Source: Candidatus Hodarchaeota archaeon (GTDB lineage: Archaea; Asgardarchaeota; Heimdallarchaeia; Hodarchaeales; Hodarchaeaceae). From it: a stretch of 64,000 nucleotides of DNA. Where the stretch lies: assembly GCA_016840035.1 (NCBI GenBank), contig JAEOTC010000038.1:1-64000 (forward strand). The letters run 5' to 3'. Within the stretch, counting starts at the first letter, position 1, and every line of letters starts with the position of its first letter. Under the pieces are notes generated by a model, which was not told where the DNA came from, did no database searches, and saw nothing but the letters and a program-made list of their open reading frames with translations. The position numbers and the translations under genes are program-made. This document shows, piece by piece, positions 19,481 to 28,704 of the stretch.

Positions 19481-20149
19481 TTACGTTAAAATTTGGAAAC
19501 GCATGCTTAAATCGTTTAAAATTGTATTAAAATCTGAGAAGATATAAAATTGCATCTTGTTCTTCATACAAAGTCTCGATAACTCGGAATCCTTTACAGA
19601 ATAAACTATATCCGCTTTCTTTGCCGCATAAAAATCCCCACTCCCGTCTCCTATATAGAGAACATTATATCCTTTCTCTTGATAGTCAAGAACAAGATCC
19701 TCTTTAAAATTCCGAGAAATTTCATGCTTTTTTGTTGGGAACTCAAATGAGATCCCCGTTGAAGTATATTTGCTAATACCAGAAACAATTGGAATATGAT
19801 TTTTCGTTTCTATTTTATTCAGAAAGAACTCAATTATAAAATCCAATCCAGCTGATACAATCATTAAAGGAATGCTAAATTCTTCGCAGAATAATGCGAG
19901 TTTATTAAAGGATGGTCGAAAAACTATCTTTGAATCAAGTACCTTCAATATGGTTTCACGAGGAACTTTTAGTGTAGAAAATTGTTTTGTTAAACACTCC
20001 TCAAGAGTTATTTCTCCCTTTAGGAGTTGATTGTCATATTTCCTCCAATTTCCTGAACCATATAGATTCAGGATAAGAAGTGCAGTATCTTCTATTACAA
20101 TTGTTCCATCGAAGTCAGAAAGTATAACATATTTTGGCATCGGCAACAA
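19481..20149 (-). CDS. HAD-superfamily phosphatase, SerB/MtnX-like
   Basis: The 222 residues have all four HAD motifs: the nucleophile SDFDGTIVIEDT near the N-terminus, the motif II serine in MIVSAGLDFII, a lysine in KKHEISRNFKED, and the acidic motif LYIGDGSGDFYAAKKAD. The cap pattern with LNLYGSGNWRKYD resembles MtnX-type 2-hydroxy-3-keto-5-methylthiopentenyl-1-phosphate phosphatases and phosphoserine phosphatases. Which substrate it uses cannot be told. The likely start is the second methionine, MPKYVILSDFDGT. Confidence 0.78.
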   Translation of the reverse strand: MLPMPKYVILSDFDGTIVIEDTALLILNLYGSGNWRKYDNQLLKGEITLEECLTKQFSTLKVPRETILKVLDSKIVFRPSFNKLALFCEEFSIPLMIVSAGLDFIIEFFLNKIETKNHIPIVSGISKYTSTGISFEFPTKKHEISRNFKEDLVLDYQEKGYNVLYIGDGSGDFYAAKKADIVYSVKDSELSRLCMKNKMQFYIFSDFNTILNDLSMRFQILT

Positions 20150-20175
20150 ATTTCAATCGTGATTTTAAATTGGCC

Positions 20176-21600
20176 TCAATCATAAGGCATTCGTTTGCCA
20201 GCTAGATACTCCTTATGATGGTCTTTAACTAACATCAGAAAGAATAATCCGATTATGTATATTATTCCCAGTACTACAAAGCCAACTCGGTAAGAGGTAG
20301 GTATGCTTCCAGTAATTTCTTGAGTAATAGATAATACTGCAGCAAAAATTGACATACCAATGGCACTTCCACCTTTATTCACCAATTTACTAAAGCCGAA
20401 ATATTGGCCAACCTTATCTTCCGGGGCTAGTTCAATAACCATTTGACGATTTGCTACCCAAGTAGAGCCTTGTGCTCCTCCAATAATTAATGCTGCTAGA
20501 AATAGTAGTATAAGCCAAACAGTCCCCATATTCGGATCATTCGTATCTGCAAGTATGGCAATAATAAGTGCAAATAAATATCCAATTCCTACGACAAGAA
20601 ACGCCATTTTTGGGCCTCTTTTATCTGATACAGGCCCGATAGCAAGTGTTAAGACACTCGCTCCAATGACTCCAACAAAAATCAACACGAGGGGCATCTC
20701 CCCTGAAAGTCCCCAGGCATCCTCGGCAGCTGGTAGCATATACGTGATTATTGTATTAACAACATCAACCGTTAGTATCCATCCGATCATAAATAACAGC
20801 ATATCTCGATAGGTGACAACTTCTTTAGCGGTGGATTTTAATTCATTAAAGGCGCTTTTGAATACACCAAGAGTGGATTGAGACTCTTTTTTTGTTCTTT
20901 CAGTTACCCAAAGAAAGGGAATTGCCGTAATCAAAAATGCTAAAGCGCATATCAGCCACATCCATTGAAAGTCTCCGAGTACGATCTGGTCAAATGGGAT
21001 TACTTCTCCTCCCTTATCAAGTGGTGCACTTAATGGGACTCCGTCTTCGCTTAAAGGGGTATGTGCTGATATTCCGACAATTGGGAGAAGAAACAAGATT
21101 GCTATGGCAATGAATGATCCTACATATCCAATAGCTATCCCAATTGCTGATACATTCCCGATTTCATCCTCTGCACAGATATGGGGAATCATAGCGTCAT
21201 AAAAAAGGTTCCCCCACTGGTAGGTAATATTTGCTAGGATAAATAGGAAAAAAGCAATCCAAAAATTCGTGAAGAAAAAAACAATACCTGAAGTTAGGAT
21301 ACAGAGAGTTCCTAATAAGACAACTTTGCTCTTCCTTTCCCCGCTTTTGTCACTTAAAGCTCCCATAAACGGTATTGTAATGGCTACAAATATTGTTGAA
21401 ATCGATCCTGCTAGTCCAGCAAGAAAATTCGACTCACTCCAGCTTAAACCTTGTTGCATACCGAGTAAAGTAAAAAATTTAATCACTGTTAATGAAACAA
21501 TACCCATAGAGAAGATAGTATTTGCTAAATCATACATAGACCATAGTAATACATTCCCACGGGTAGAACGTTTATTTATTAGAGCTGTACTTGTAGACAT
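20176..21600 (-). CDS. MFS transporter, UMF1/Atg22-like
   Basis: The 474 residues form about 12 membrane helices. The N-terminus NVLLWSMYDLANTIFSMGIV and the loop GALSDKSGERKSKVV are typical of the UMF1/Atg22 branch, which in fungi exports amino acids from the vacuole. A soluble insert sits around 190-215. It is separated from the HAD phosphatase by only 26 bases, so they may be co-transcribed. Substrate is unknown. Divergent from the DNA methyltransferase. Confidence 0.8.
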   Translation of the reverse strand: MSTSTALINKRSTRGNVLLWSMYDLANTIFSMGIVSLTVIKFFTLLGMQQGLSWSESNFLAGLAGSISTIFVAITIPFMGALSDKSGERKSKVVLLGTLCILTSGIVFFFTNFWIAFFLFILANITYQWGNLFYDAMIPHICAEDEIGNVSAIGIAIGYVGSFIAIAILFLLPIVGISAHTPLSEDGVPLSAPLDKGGEVIPFDQIVLGDFQWMWLICALAFLITAIPFLWVTERTKKESQSTLGVFKSAFNELKSTAKEVVTYRDMLLFMIGWILTVDVVNTIITYMLPAAEDAWGLSGEMPLVLIFVGVIGASVLTLAIGPVSDKRGPKMAFLVVGIGYLFALIIAILADTNDPNMGTVWLILLFLAALIIGGAQGSTWVANRQMVIELAPEDKVGQYFGFSKLVNKGGSAIGMSIFAAVLSITQEITGSIPTSYRVGFVVLGIIYIIGLFFLMLVKDHHKEYLAGKRMPYD

Positions 21601-21673
21601 GATTCAATCTTCCAGTTTGAGTATCGGCACTTGGTTTTGTTATAAAGTTTTTTAGAATAAAATCTAAAGATGG

Positions 21674-23443
21674 ATGAGAGAAATAGTTAAAAAATTTCCC
21701 CAAAGGATGGACGCACGAATGAACGAATATCCAGCCACTGTGAACGTCTCCCCTCCACACGGACACTCACCCATGTATGTTATGCACAAATTTTTTGGGA
21801 GAAAACAAGAAAGACTGATCAATCATTATATAAGGACATTTACACAAGACGAGGGAGAAATTGTCTTAGATCCATTTTGTGGGAGCGGAGTTACCTTAGG
21901 TGAAACCCTAAGACTAAAAAGGAAGGCTATAGGAGTAGATATTAATCCTATTTCCGTATTTGTTACAAGAAATACACTCACCTTTATTTCTGGAAAAAAA
22001 ATCTTAGAGGAATTTAAAGCAATAGAAAATGACTTAAAAAATGAAATTTCCAATTTATATAAAACTACATGCTCTAAATGTGGAAAAAAAGTTACAGCAA
22101 TTTGTTTTTCTTGGCAAGATTCTAACCTATACGATAAACGCTACTTCTGCTCTCAAGATGGTAAGAGAGTAGAAAAAACAGACTTTAAAGATATTGAACA
22201 GTACAATGGAATTAGAAGTTATTTTGAAAACGAGTTTAATAATCTTAATGAATCCAGTACTTATTGGTTTCCTAAAAATCCTCTCTATTACTCTAATGGG
22301 AGGGCTTTTCTTAAGAAGGAGAGGTATAATCATATACATGAACTTTTCACGAAAAGGAACATAGCAAGTCTTGCCTTACTTCTTCATAGAATTAACCAGA
22401 TATCTCCACAAGACCTTCGGAGTTCCTTTCTCTTTGCTTTTTCTAGTATGGTCCACCTAGCTTCGAAGATGACCCCAGTCAGGCCAACAAGACCTTTTAG
22501 TTCTTCTTGGATTCAACCGAGTTACTGGTATTGCCCTCATAATATGGAATCAAATGTTTGGGAGCTATTTGAGCGTGCCATCATCGGTAAACAGGGATTA
22601 TTAAAGGCAAAACGGGATTTAAATAGAAAAATACAGAATATTAAAAAAGTAAACACTTTTTCTGAGCTAGAAACATCCCCTAATCCAACCTATTTTCTGA
22701 TCAATACTGATATTACAAGATTAACTCAAATTCCTGAGAATTCAGTCGATTACGTAATTACTGATCCTCCTTATGGACATTCCATTCAATATGGTGAGCT
22801 ACTATATCTATGGGGATCATGGTTGAATGTTGTGAACGATTACAATGAGACTTTTCAGGATGAAATTATAATTAACCATAGACAAGACAAGAGTATTTCT
22901 GAATATGAATCACTGTTGAAACTGGCTTTAAATAAGATATATCTGACTCTGAAACCAGATAAATTCTGTACAATCACATTTCATAGTCCAAATCTCACAA
23001 TTCGAAATCTATTATATCGTTCAGCAATTCAGACTGGATTTATTTTTGATGAACTTGTCTTTCATGCCCCAGCACGAGCATCAGCTAAAAGTCTTCTTCA
23101 ACCTGCAGGATCTCAACAAGGAGATTTCTTCTTTCACTTTAAAAAGCCATTAAAGAAATTAAAACAAGTATTCCAACCTATTACAGGAGAAGAGCTAGAA
23201 AAATGGATAGTGGAAATCGTTAAAGATATCATAGTTAAGGAAGAAAATCCCTTGCCTTATAATCAAATACAAAATAAATTAGATCCGTTTTTATATGAAA
23301 AATTGTATAAATCCAAACTTCTGTTGAATTTCAATCCTAAGGAAGTTAAAAAAACTTTAAAGAAATACATTGGTATAGAATTTTCACTTTTCGAGAACCC
23401 AGATGGTAAATCTAAGAATGATATTCTTTGGGGGCTTGTTTGA
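21674..23443 (+). CDS. Orphan DNA methyltransferase (N4/N6 amino-type) with zinc-finger insert
   Basis: The 589 residues contain the SAM-binding motif LDPFCGSGVTLGETL (about 66-80), then the DxNP-like VDINPISVFVTRN, and in the C-terminal half the catalytic TDPPYGHSIQYGELLYLW. That motif order marks a beta-class or COG1743-like DNA methylase. Between the motifs lies a Cys4-type finger, CSKCGKK followed by CSQDG. No restriction gene is next to it. It may be a regulatory orphan methylase or part of a lost defence locus. The N-terminal HKFFGRKQERLINHYI is typical of this family. Confidence 0.82.
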   Translation: MREIVKKFPQRMDARMNEYPATVNVSPPHGHSPMYVMHKFFGRKQERLINHYIRTFTQDEGEIVLDPFCGSGVTLGETLRLKRKAIGVDINPISVFVTRNTLTFISGKKILEEFKAIENDLKNEISNLYKTTCSKCGKKVTAICFSWQDSNLYDKRYFCSQDGKRVEKTDFKDIEQYNGIRSYFENEFNNLNESSTYWFPKNPLYYSNGRAFLKKERYNHIHELFTKRNIASLALLLHRINQISPQDLRSSFLFAFSSMVHLASKMTPVRPTRPFSSSWIQPSYWYCPHNMESNVWELFERAIIGKQGLLKAKRDLNRKIQNIKKVNTFSELETSPNPTYFLINTDITRLTQIPENSVDYVITDPPYGHSIQYGELLYLWGSWLNVVNDYNETFQDEIIINHRQDKSISEYESLLKLALNKIYLTLKPDKFCTITFHSPNLTIRNLLYRSAIQTGFIFDELVFHAPARASAKSLLQPAGSQQGDFFFHFKKPLKKLKQVFQPITGEELEKWIVEIVKDIIVKEENPLPYNQIQNKLDPFLYEKLYKSKLLLNFNPKEVKKTLKKYIGIEFSLFENPDGKSKNDILWGLV

Positions 23444-23548
23444 TGAGGGTTCAAGCTCGAAGATTACAGTTTTGTTCAGAAACTAATTAATAAAATATCA
23501 ACGATACATATTTTTATCAACAAAATTGCCTTCTATTTTGATATTCTA

Positions 23549-24127
23549 TTGAAGGTTATGATATGGAATGGAAATAATATGTCACTGGACCTTAACCACG
23601 TCATAGATGATTTTAATAAGTCTGGATTAGACAAATTGATAGAAAAATTAGATCACGTAGCTTACAGAGTGAAAAGGGGAGAACGATTAACCACTATGCA
23701 AGCTATGATGAATTTACTACCTTATCGCGAGTTCAAGAACTTCAAAATCATCAAAGCAGATGCAATTACTACATGTATTAAGCTTCATGAGACCCTCCCT
23801 GTAATAGTAATTTCTGAAGGACTCAGTGAAGATTCCATTGTGGAAAAATATTGTCAAAAATATGGATCGCGTGTCCATCATTTAGCCTACTTGGTCAAAG
23901 ATATAGAAAAAGTCGTAGAAATTCAAAAATCCCGAGGAGTGGAGTTTACAAGCGATCAGGTTATTGGTAGCGTATCAGAAGGCATAAAGCAAATTTTTAC
24001 AATGCCAACAGAGACCACAAATCACATCGTTGAATATATCCAACGTTTTGGAGATTTTGATGGATTTTTCACTCCAAGTAATGTGGAAAACTTGATGATC
24101 TCTACTGCTAAGCTTGGAGAAGCATGA
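23549..24127 (+). CDS. VOC-fold dioxygenase/epimerase-like protein
   Basis: A 192-residue vicinal-oxygen-chelate protein. LDHVAYRVK opens the first beta-alpha module and HHLAYLVKDIEKVVEIQKSRGVEF opens the second, both with metal-type histidines. The end HIVEYIQRFGDFDGFFTPSNV recalls 4-hydroxyphenylpyruvate dioxygenase. At this size it is only half of a full HPPD, so a methylmalonyl-CoA-epimerase-like or unknown role is equally possible. The likely start is the internal methionine MSLDLNHVI at 23579. Confidence 0.7.
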   Translation: MKVMIWNGNNMSLDLNHVIDDFNKSGLDKLIEKLDHVAYRVKRGERLTTMQAMMNLLPYREFKNFKIIKADAITTCIKLHETLPVIVISEGLSEDSIVEKYCQKYGSRVHHLAYLVKDIEKVVEIQKSRGVEFTSDQVIGSVSEGIKQIFTMPTETTNHIVEYIQRFGDFDGFFTPSNVENLMISTAKLGEA

Positions 24128-24151
24128 TCACGTCTGAATGAAAATAATGGA

Positions 24152-25255
24152 TTGACATATCTTATGGTAGAGCACGAACACTGGGCAATCTTTGTTGAAG
24201 GAGAGGAGGTAAAATGGACATTTGGGGATCCTAAAGAGGATTTTCAACAAATTGTTGTCGATTTTTTAAAAGGTCTTAGGTCGTTCGGGGAAGAACTCTT
24301 CGGCGAAGGGATTGCTAGTATCACCTTTGATCTTCCTCAATATTCAGGTACGAAAACAGCCGAAATATTCATTGTTTCACTTCATAATCATTTTTATTTT
24401 ATTATCAGCAATCCCGCAACTACTCTGATGTTAATATCTTCAAAAGAAGGTATTCCTTTCAATATCAAGGAAGTAATGACTGCAGTTCTGGTGGGACAGC
24501 TCTCAATTTTATATGCTACCAGTATTGAAGATGTGAACGAGAAAGACAAATATAGAATTACGAAGCAATTCCAAAACATAATCCTTGATATCAACCCAAT
24601 TTATATTGAGAATAACAAGGTAGAAACCATAGTCGGGAAATCTGGAACAAATTTTGGTATTCTATCATTAGAAGAATGTATGCTATTCCATTATTTCTTA
24701 AGAAAGAAAGCAGAACAGGCTGATTATATTTCTCCGACGAGTTGGTGTTTAATCTCTCATCAAGATGGAGGAGACATTCCCTTTTCCTATAATGTTGAAG
24801 ATGATGTGCTACTCGGTGGATATTTTGCCGCAATCATTGGCCTATTATCAACATTATTTAACTCCAAACCACGATTCCTTGCTTTTGGGAGTTCTAGTAT
24901 AAGAAAACTACGTTTCATTTATGGAAACGAATTTTTTATGGCGATTGATAAGAGATTCATGCTTGATCTCCTTCTAACTCGCAAATTCCAGAAACAATTC
25001 TTTGAATCAAGCTATTCAGTGATTAAAGATATCGCGATTGGAATAAAAGATCTAATTATAGAGGAAATATTACAGCTAAGCGAGGAAAAACTTAGGGTGT
25101 TTTCAGCAGAAGATTTACTAGATTTGTACATTGGAGAAACAACAGAAACTATGACCTTCGCATTTGGGGATGATGAGGAAGATTCAGAACTACTTCGAGA
25201 AGAACAAATTAATCAATTACTAAGAGTTTGGGGAAGACTCTTGACAGAATTATGA
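24152..25255 (+). CDS. Tandem longin/roadblock-like protein of Asgard type
   Basis: The 367 residues (TTG start; an ATG at 24164, MVEHEHW, is the better start) contain two similar alpha/beta units. The first is EHEHWAIFVEGEEVKWTFGD with VVDFLKGLRSFGEELFG and a later strand HNHFYFIISN. The second is SWCLISHQDGGDIPFSYN with LLGGYFAAIIGLLSTLFN and FFMAIDKRF. This alternation is the longin/roadblock pattern of Asgard GTPase-regulator-like proteins. It converges with a GTPase-like gene only 35 bases away. Function is inferred from fold and context. Confidence 0.6.
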   Translation: MTYLMVEHEHWAIFVEGEEVKWTFGDPKEDFQQIVVDFLKGLRSFGEELFGEGIASITFDLPQYSGTKTAEIFIVSLHNHFYFIISNPATTLMLISSKEGIPFNIKEVMTAVLVGQLSILYATSIEDVNEKDKYRITKQFQNIILDINPIYIENNKVETIVGKSGTNFGILSLEECMLFHYFLRKKAEQADYISPTSWCLISHQDGGDIPFSYNVEDDVLLGGYFAAIIGLLSTLFNSKPRFLAFGSSSIRKLRFIYGNEFFMAIDKRFMLDLLLTRKFQKQFFESSYSVIKDIAIGIKDLIIEEILQLSEEKLRVFSAEDLLDLYIGETTETMTFAFGDDEEDSELLREEQINQLLRVWGRLLTEL

Positions 25256-25290
25256 GATCAGCCTTTCTATTACTAGGGAGAAAAAATGGA

Positions 25291-25839
25291 TTAGTCTAAT
25301 TCTACATCACATGAACCTTGAGTTGTAGATATAAAGGATTTTGACTTGGAAATTAGAGACTGTAAAAACTGAGTTAATTTTTCCCTATTGAGAGTCTTAA
25401 ATTCATGAAGGGAGAGATTCAGATTGGCTAGATCGTCATTGATAGCACTTTGTGTCTCGGAATCAATTTTACCTATACTAATGAAAACTGGTTGTACGTC
25501 TACAGTGTCATAAAGATGTTTAAATAGTGCATAATCTCTTTTTACTTCATTGAAGTATTTTATATCCATTTTGTCGAAGATGTAGATCATACCAATTGAA
25601 CCATGGAAATCTCTCAAACGAGAATTATTGATTTGGCTTTCCAAGTGCAATCTTTTAAGATGAAGTCGAACTAAAACGCTATTAATTTCAATTCGTCTCT
25701 CGGTGAGGGAATTCGATTGAAGTGAATTTACCTCAATGTCTCCTAACTCTAACATGAAATTCCTAACTAATTCGGGAGGAGAGCCAGCTATTGAAATCTT
25801 AAAAGGAAATTCTCTTCTAAGCATAAGAAGAACAACCAA
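25291..25839 (-). CDS. Degenerate small-GTPase-like protein lacking the P-loop
   Basis: The 182 residues follow the Ras/Rab/Arf layout: strand FKISIAGSPPELVRNFMLEL where the P-loop should be, a middle strand, then GMIYIFDKMDIKYFNEVKRDYALF where Ras proteins have the strand before switch-distal helix alpha3, and QPVFISIGKID in place of the NKxD motif. The GxxxxGKS lysine and the Asn of NKxD are missing, so GTP binding is doubtful. The family assignment is by pattern only. A tandem longin-like gene converges with it, which suggests a regulator/partner pair. Confidence 0.5.
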   Translation of the reverse strand: MVVLLMLRREFPFKISIAGSPPELVRNFMLELGDIEVNSLQSNSLTERRIEINSVLVRLHLKRLHLESQINNSRLRDFHGSIGMIYIFDKMDIKYFNEVKRDYALFKHLYDTVDVQPVFISIGKIDSETQSAINDDLANLNLSLHEFKTLNREKLTQFLQSLISKSKSFISTTQGSCDVELD

Positions 25840-25900
25840 TTAGTTATCTTAAGAAGAATTTCTTTGGAATTCCGAATTAATTTCTTATTGAATCGTAAAG

Positions 25901-26176
25901 TTAACAACATTGGCTAGACTTCTCAGGTAAATGGAGAATCTTACGAATTTTTTTACGAACCACGCTTGACACACACCCACATCCGTGAGGGTGAGCTAGT
26001 ATTGCATCTTGGGGACATTGTAGTGCGCATGCTCCACATTCAATACACTTCTTCTCCTCGATTATTTCTGCTTTATTATCTTTATTTAAAGTAATAATTT
26101 GATGTGGACAAACATCTAAGCACCAAGAACATCCATTACATCGCTCTACAAATATGACTGCAACCATTTCTATCAC
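25901..26176 (-). CDS. hgcB: HgcB-like 2x[4Fe-4S] ferredoxin
   Basis: The 91 residues carry two classic clusters, CNGCSWCLDVCPHQ and CIECGACALQCPQD. A histidine/cysteine tail follows (AHPHGCGC) and the C-terminus ends SSQCC. Two CX2CX2CX3C motifs plus a terminal vicinal cysteine pair are the hallmark of HgcB, the ferredoxin that reduces the HgcA corrinoid in mercury methylation. It starts 3 bases after the HgcA-like gene, so the two form a translationally coupled pair. Without that neighbour it would be called a generic ferredoxin. Confidence 0.78.
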   Translation of the reverse strand: MIEMVAVIFVERCNGCSWCLDVCPHQIITLNKDNKAEIIEEKKCIECGACALQCPQDAILAHPHGCGCVSSVVRKKIRKILHLPEKSSQCC

Positions 26177-26179
26177 ATC

Positions 26180-27850
26180 TCAAACTAATAGGTGTTTAAT
26201 ATCATTTTCAATTAGTGGTATGATTATTGCTATAAGACAAAGTATCACTGCGGGTATCATAAATAATGTGAGGTCACTTTCAACATCTAGATGATTTGTA
26301 TAAGGTGTATTTCCAGCAAGATCTAGAACTATGAATATACTTACCACAGATGTCAGAGCTATCCAAAATATTACCGTGAACAATGAATCAGTTTTTCCTT
26401 GTGTAATTAGGAGGAGAATCGTCCCAAAGATATTAAGTGTTGCCATCACAAGGCCCTTCTTAAAGAAAGAGGATGTGAAATCGAAAAATGGATAAAACCA
26501 GATAAATGCAAAATTTGTCACCAATCCAATAATTAAGAGCTGTAAAACAACAACAACCCAAAATGAGGTCAAAGGAATTTGTATAACCGCTAAAATTCCA
26601 AGAATCAATAATAAGGGTAAGAAAAGAACACAACCGACGAAAAAAGCGTGTTGAATTCCCATAAGAGTTCTAAAGGGAACATTAAATGTGATTCTGGAGC
26701 TTTCAGGTTCTTTAGTGTATAATTTCAAGAAGGAATTTATATCTCCGATATCTACAGGCCCAAAATTAGGTTTCCATCCAGCTTTAGCCAATACTTTGCG
26801 ATCTACTCCCGTTGCTGACAGTTGGGGTAAAATAAGTGAAGAATGATCAATATGATCTCTGAGATTAAATAATCTAATTGCTTCTAATATTTGTGTATGC
26901 GTAAAATGGCCTCCGCCTGCGGCACACCAGACATTGATACCATCAGAATCAATGATCAACAAAAAACAATCAATTTTTTCTTTACAAAGTGTATTATAGA
27001 CCGAATTCACAGTCCAATAGTAATTCGCGGTTACAATTACTGGTGAAGATCTTTGAGGAGTCCCAATTCGATATAATCCAGGTATGATACTTTTTCGTGT
27101 GAATATTCCATTGATAATGCAGTATCCCGTCTTAAGTCGTGGAAACTGGCCAAGAAGAGATTCCAAGGAAGAATATTCTGTAGTTATTGCGGAGGTATCT
27201 TTCAGTTTTGTTACTTCAAACAATTTCACGGTATTCTTTTTATACAACAGAGTGTATTCAAAAAGGTGAGAAAGCTTTCTTTCTAGGTTCTTAACCGGAG
27301 ATGTTGAAGATATGTCTTTGAAGATGGATATCTGATCACGTACGAAATTAGAAGTGGAAAACTTAAGTTTAGAGAATCTAGATACCGGAGTAGTGTCAGC
27401 TGCAAGATAAAATATTCCTTCATCTTTAAGAAATTGATCGATTTGTTTTAAGAATAACTTTTGTTGTAAAGATGAAAATTCAGAGAGTGCAAATGTAGAA
27501 ATTATAAAATCAAACTTTCCAGAGCTCCCTAAACGCTCAATAATTGAACTTGAGAGAAAATTACCTTGAAGAAATTCAACCCTAGTACTTTCTTGCCTTG
27601 CTGTCTCTTTTGCGAAGTCTATCATTTCCTCTGAGATGTCAATAGCAATAACCTCATGGCCTTGCTGCGCAAGATCAAGTGATAAACGTCCAGTTCCAGA
27701 ACCAATCTCAAGCACACGTCCCTGCTTACTAATTCTAGATTTTATCACGTCGTATATTAATTCGGCCTCTGGAAATTTCTTTTTAAACTCCAGATCATAA
27801 GTTTGAGGATCTTTTTCCAAAGCTTTCATATAAACAAGAGACATGGTCAA
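26180..27850 (-). CDS. hgcA: SAM methyltransferase fused to HgcA-like corrinoid membrane protein
   Basis: The 556 residues have three zones. Residues about 30-160 are a class I SAM methyltransferase (GRVLEIGSGTGRLSLDLA, VIAIDISEEMIDFA). Residues about 240-395 match HgcA: GLYRIGTPQRSSPVIVTANY, then the cap-helix cobalt-ligand motif NVWCAAGGG (306-314), then LILPQLSATGVDRKVLAKAGW and FGPVDIGD. Residues about 400-550 are five or so membrane helices ending near LDLAGNTPYTNHLDVESDL. HgcA carries the methyl group on a corrinoid and passes it to Hg(II). Canonical HgcA has NVWCAAGK; here the lysine is glycine. Normal HgcA is about 340-400 residues, so the N-terminal methyltransferase is an extra fusion. 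Confidence 0.78.
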   Translation of the reverse strand: MTMSLVYMKALEKDPQTYDLEFKKKFPEAELIYDVIKSRISKQGRVLEIGSGTGRLSLDLAQQGHEVIAIDISEEMIDFAKETARQESTRVEFLQGNFLSSSIIERLGSSGKFDFIISTFALSEFSSLQQKLFLKQIDQFLKDEGIFYLAADTTPVSRFSKLKFSTSNFVRDQISIFKDISSTSPVKNLERKLSHLFEYTLLYKKNTVKLFEVTKLKDTSAITTEYSSLESLLGQFPRLKTGYCIINGIFTRKSIIPGLYRIGTPQRSSPVIVTANYYWTVNSVYNTLCKEKIDCFLLIIDSDGINVWCAAGGGHFTHTQILEAIRLFNLRDHIDHSSLILPQLSATGVDRKVLAKAGWKPNFGPVDIGDINSFLKLYTKEPESSRITFNVPFRTLMGIQHAFFVGCVLFLPLLLILGILAVIQIPLTSFWVVVVLQLLIIGLVTNFAFIWFYPFFDFTSSFFKKGLVMATLNIFGTILLLITQGKTDSLFTVIFWIALTSVVSIFIVLDLAGNTPYTNHLDVESDLTLFMIPAVILCLIAIIIPLIENDIKHLLV

Positions 27851-27953
27851 ACAAGAGGAGAAATGCCTCCATAGTTAAATAATTGTAGTTAGATAAAAAC
27901 AATCTAGACATTACTTCAGTACATCTCTAAAGGGATTTATCAATATTTTTTTT

Positions 27954-28535
27954 CTAATCTAATTCCTTAATCGCATTATACCGGTAACAATTTGTTACAT
28001 GATCATTAACCATACCTATCGACTGCATATAGGCATAACAAATAGTAGGCCCTACAAAATTAAACCCACGCTTCTTTAGATCTTTACTAATTTCTTCTGA
28101 AAGGGGAGTCGATGCAGGAAGCTCAGAAAGTGATTTGAAACGATTATGAATCGGTTTAAATTTCACAAAGGACCAAATATATTCGTTAAAAGAATTAAAC
28201 TCTTTTTGTACTTCAATGAACATCTGTGCATTATTAATTGCACTCTTTACTTTCAGTTTATTTCGTATGATTCCTTTGTCTTCTATTAGGCGGGAGAAAT
28301 CCTGATCTGTAAATTGAGCTACCTTTAGAACGTCAAAATTAGCGAATGCTTTACGGTACCCATTCCGACGTTTTAAGATGGTTGCCCAACTTAACCCAGC
28401 TTGTGCTCCTTCCAATATCAATAATTCAAATAATTCCAGGTCATCATGTACAGGTACTCCCCATTCTTTATCATGATAATCACGCATTAGCTTATCCTCT
28501 CCGGCCCATTCACATCGTTCTACCTTCTTACCCAC
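27954..28535 (-). CDS. tag: DNA-3-methyladenine glycosylase I
   Basis: This repair enzyme excises 3-methyladenine from DNA. The 193 residues carry the full Tag pattern: a zinc-site cysteine in CEWAGEDKLMRDYHDKEWG, VHDDLELFELLILEGAQAGLSWATIL with the helix-hairpin-helix region, RNKLKVKSAINNA, FNFVGPTICYAYMQSIGMVNDH and the zinc ligands HVTNCYRY. It is a bacterial-type enzyme, uncommon in archaea, so acquisition by transfer is likely. Alone on its strand. Confidence 0.92.
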   Translation of the reverse strand: MGKKVERCEWAGEDKLMRDYHDKEWGVPVHDDLELFELLILEGAQAGLSWATILKRRNGYRKAFANFDVLKVAQFTDQDFSRLIEDKGIIRNKLKVKSAINNAQMFIEVQKEFNSFNEYIWSFVKFKPIHNRFKSLSELPASTPLSEEISKDLKKRGFNFVGPTICYAYMQSIGMVNDHVTNCYRYNAIKELD

Positions 28536-28704
28536 TTTTAGTCACCTAAATCTCTGATATCTGTTCTTTCCTCTTGGTTATAATCGTATCCAAGCAACAA
28601 AGCATACAGACAACAGCTAGAGTTAAATAAAAAGTATCAAAGGATCATTCATATCGTCCCCCATAACAATATCAGAAACCATCAATTATAGAGCGGTTGT
28701 AGCA

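Noticed and set aside
20555-21655. Plus-strand ORFs opposite the UMF1-like transporter
   Set aside because: Antisense shadows without ribosome sites or domains.
25901-26176. A plain ferredoxin unrelated to HgcA
   Set aside because: The terminal CC, the size and the 3-base spacing to the HgcA-like gene favour HgcB.
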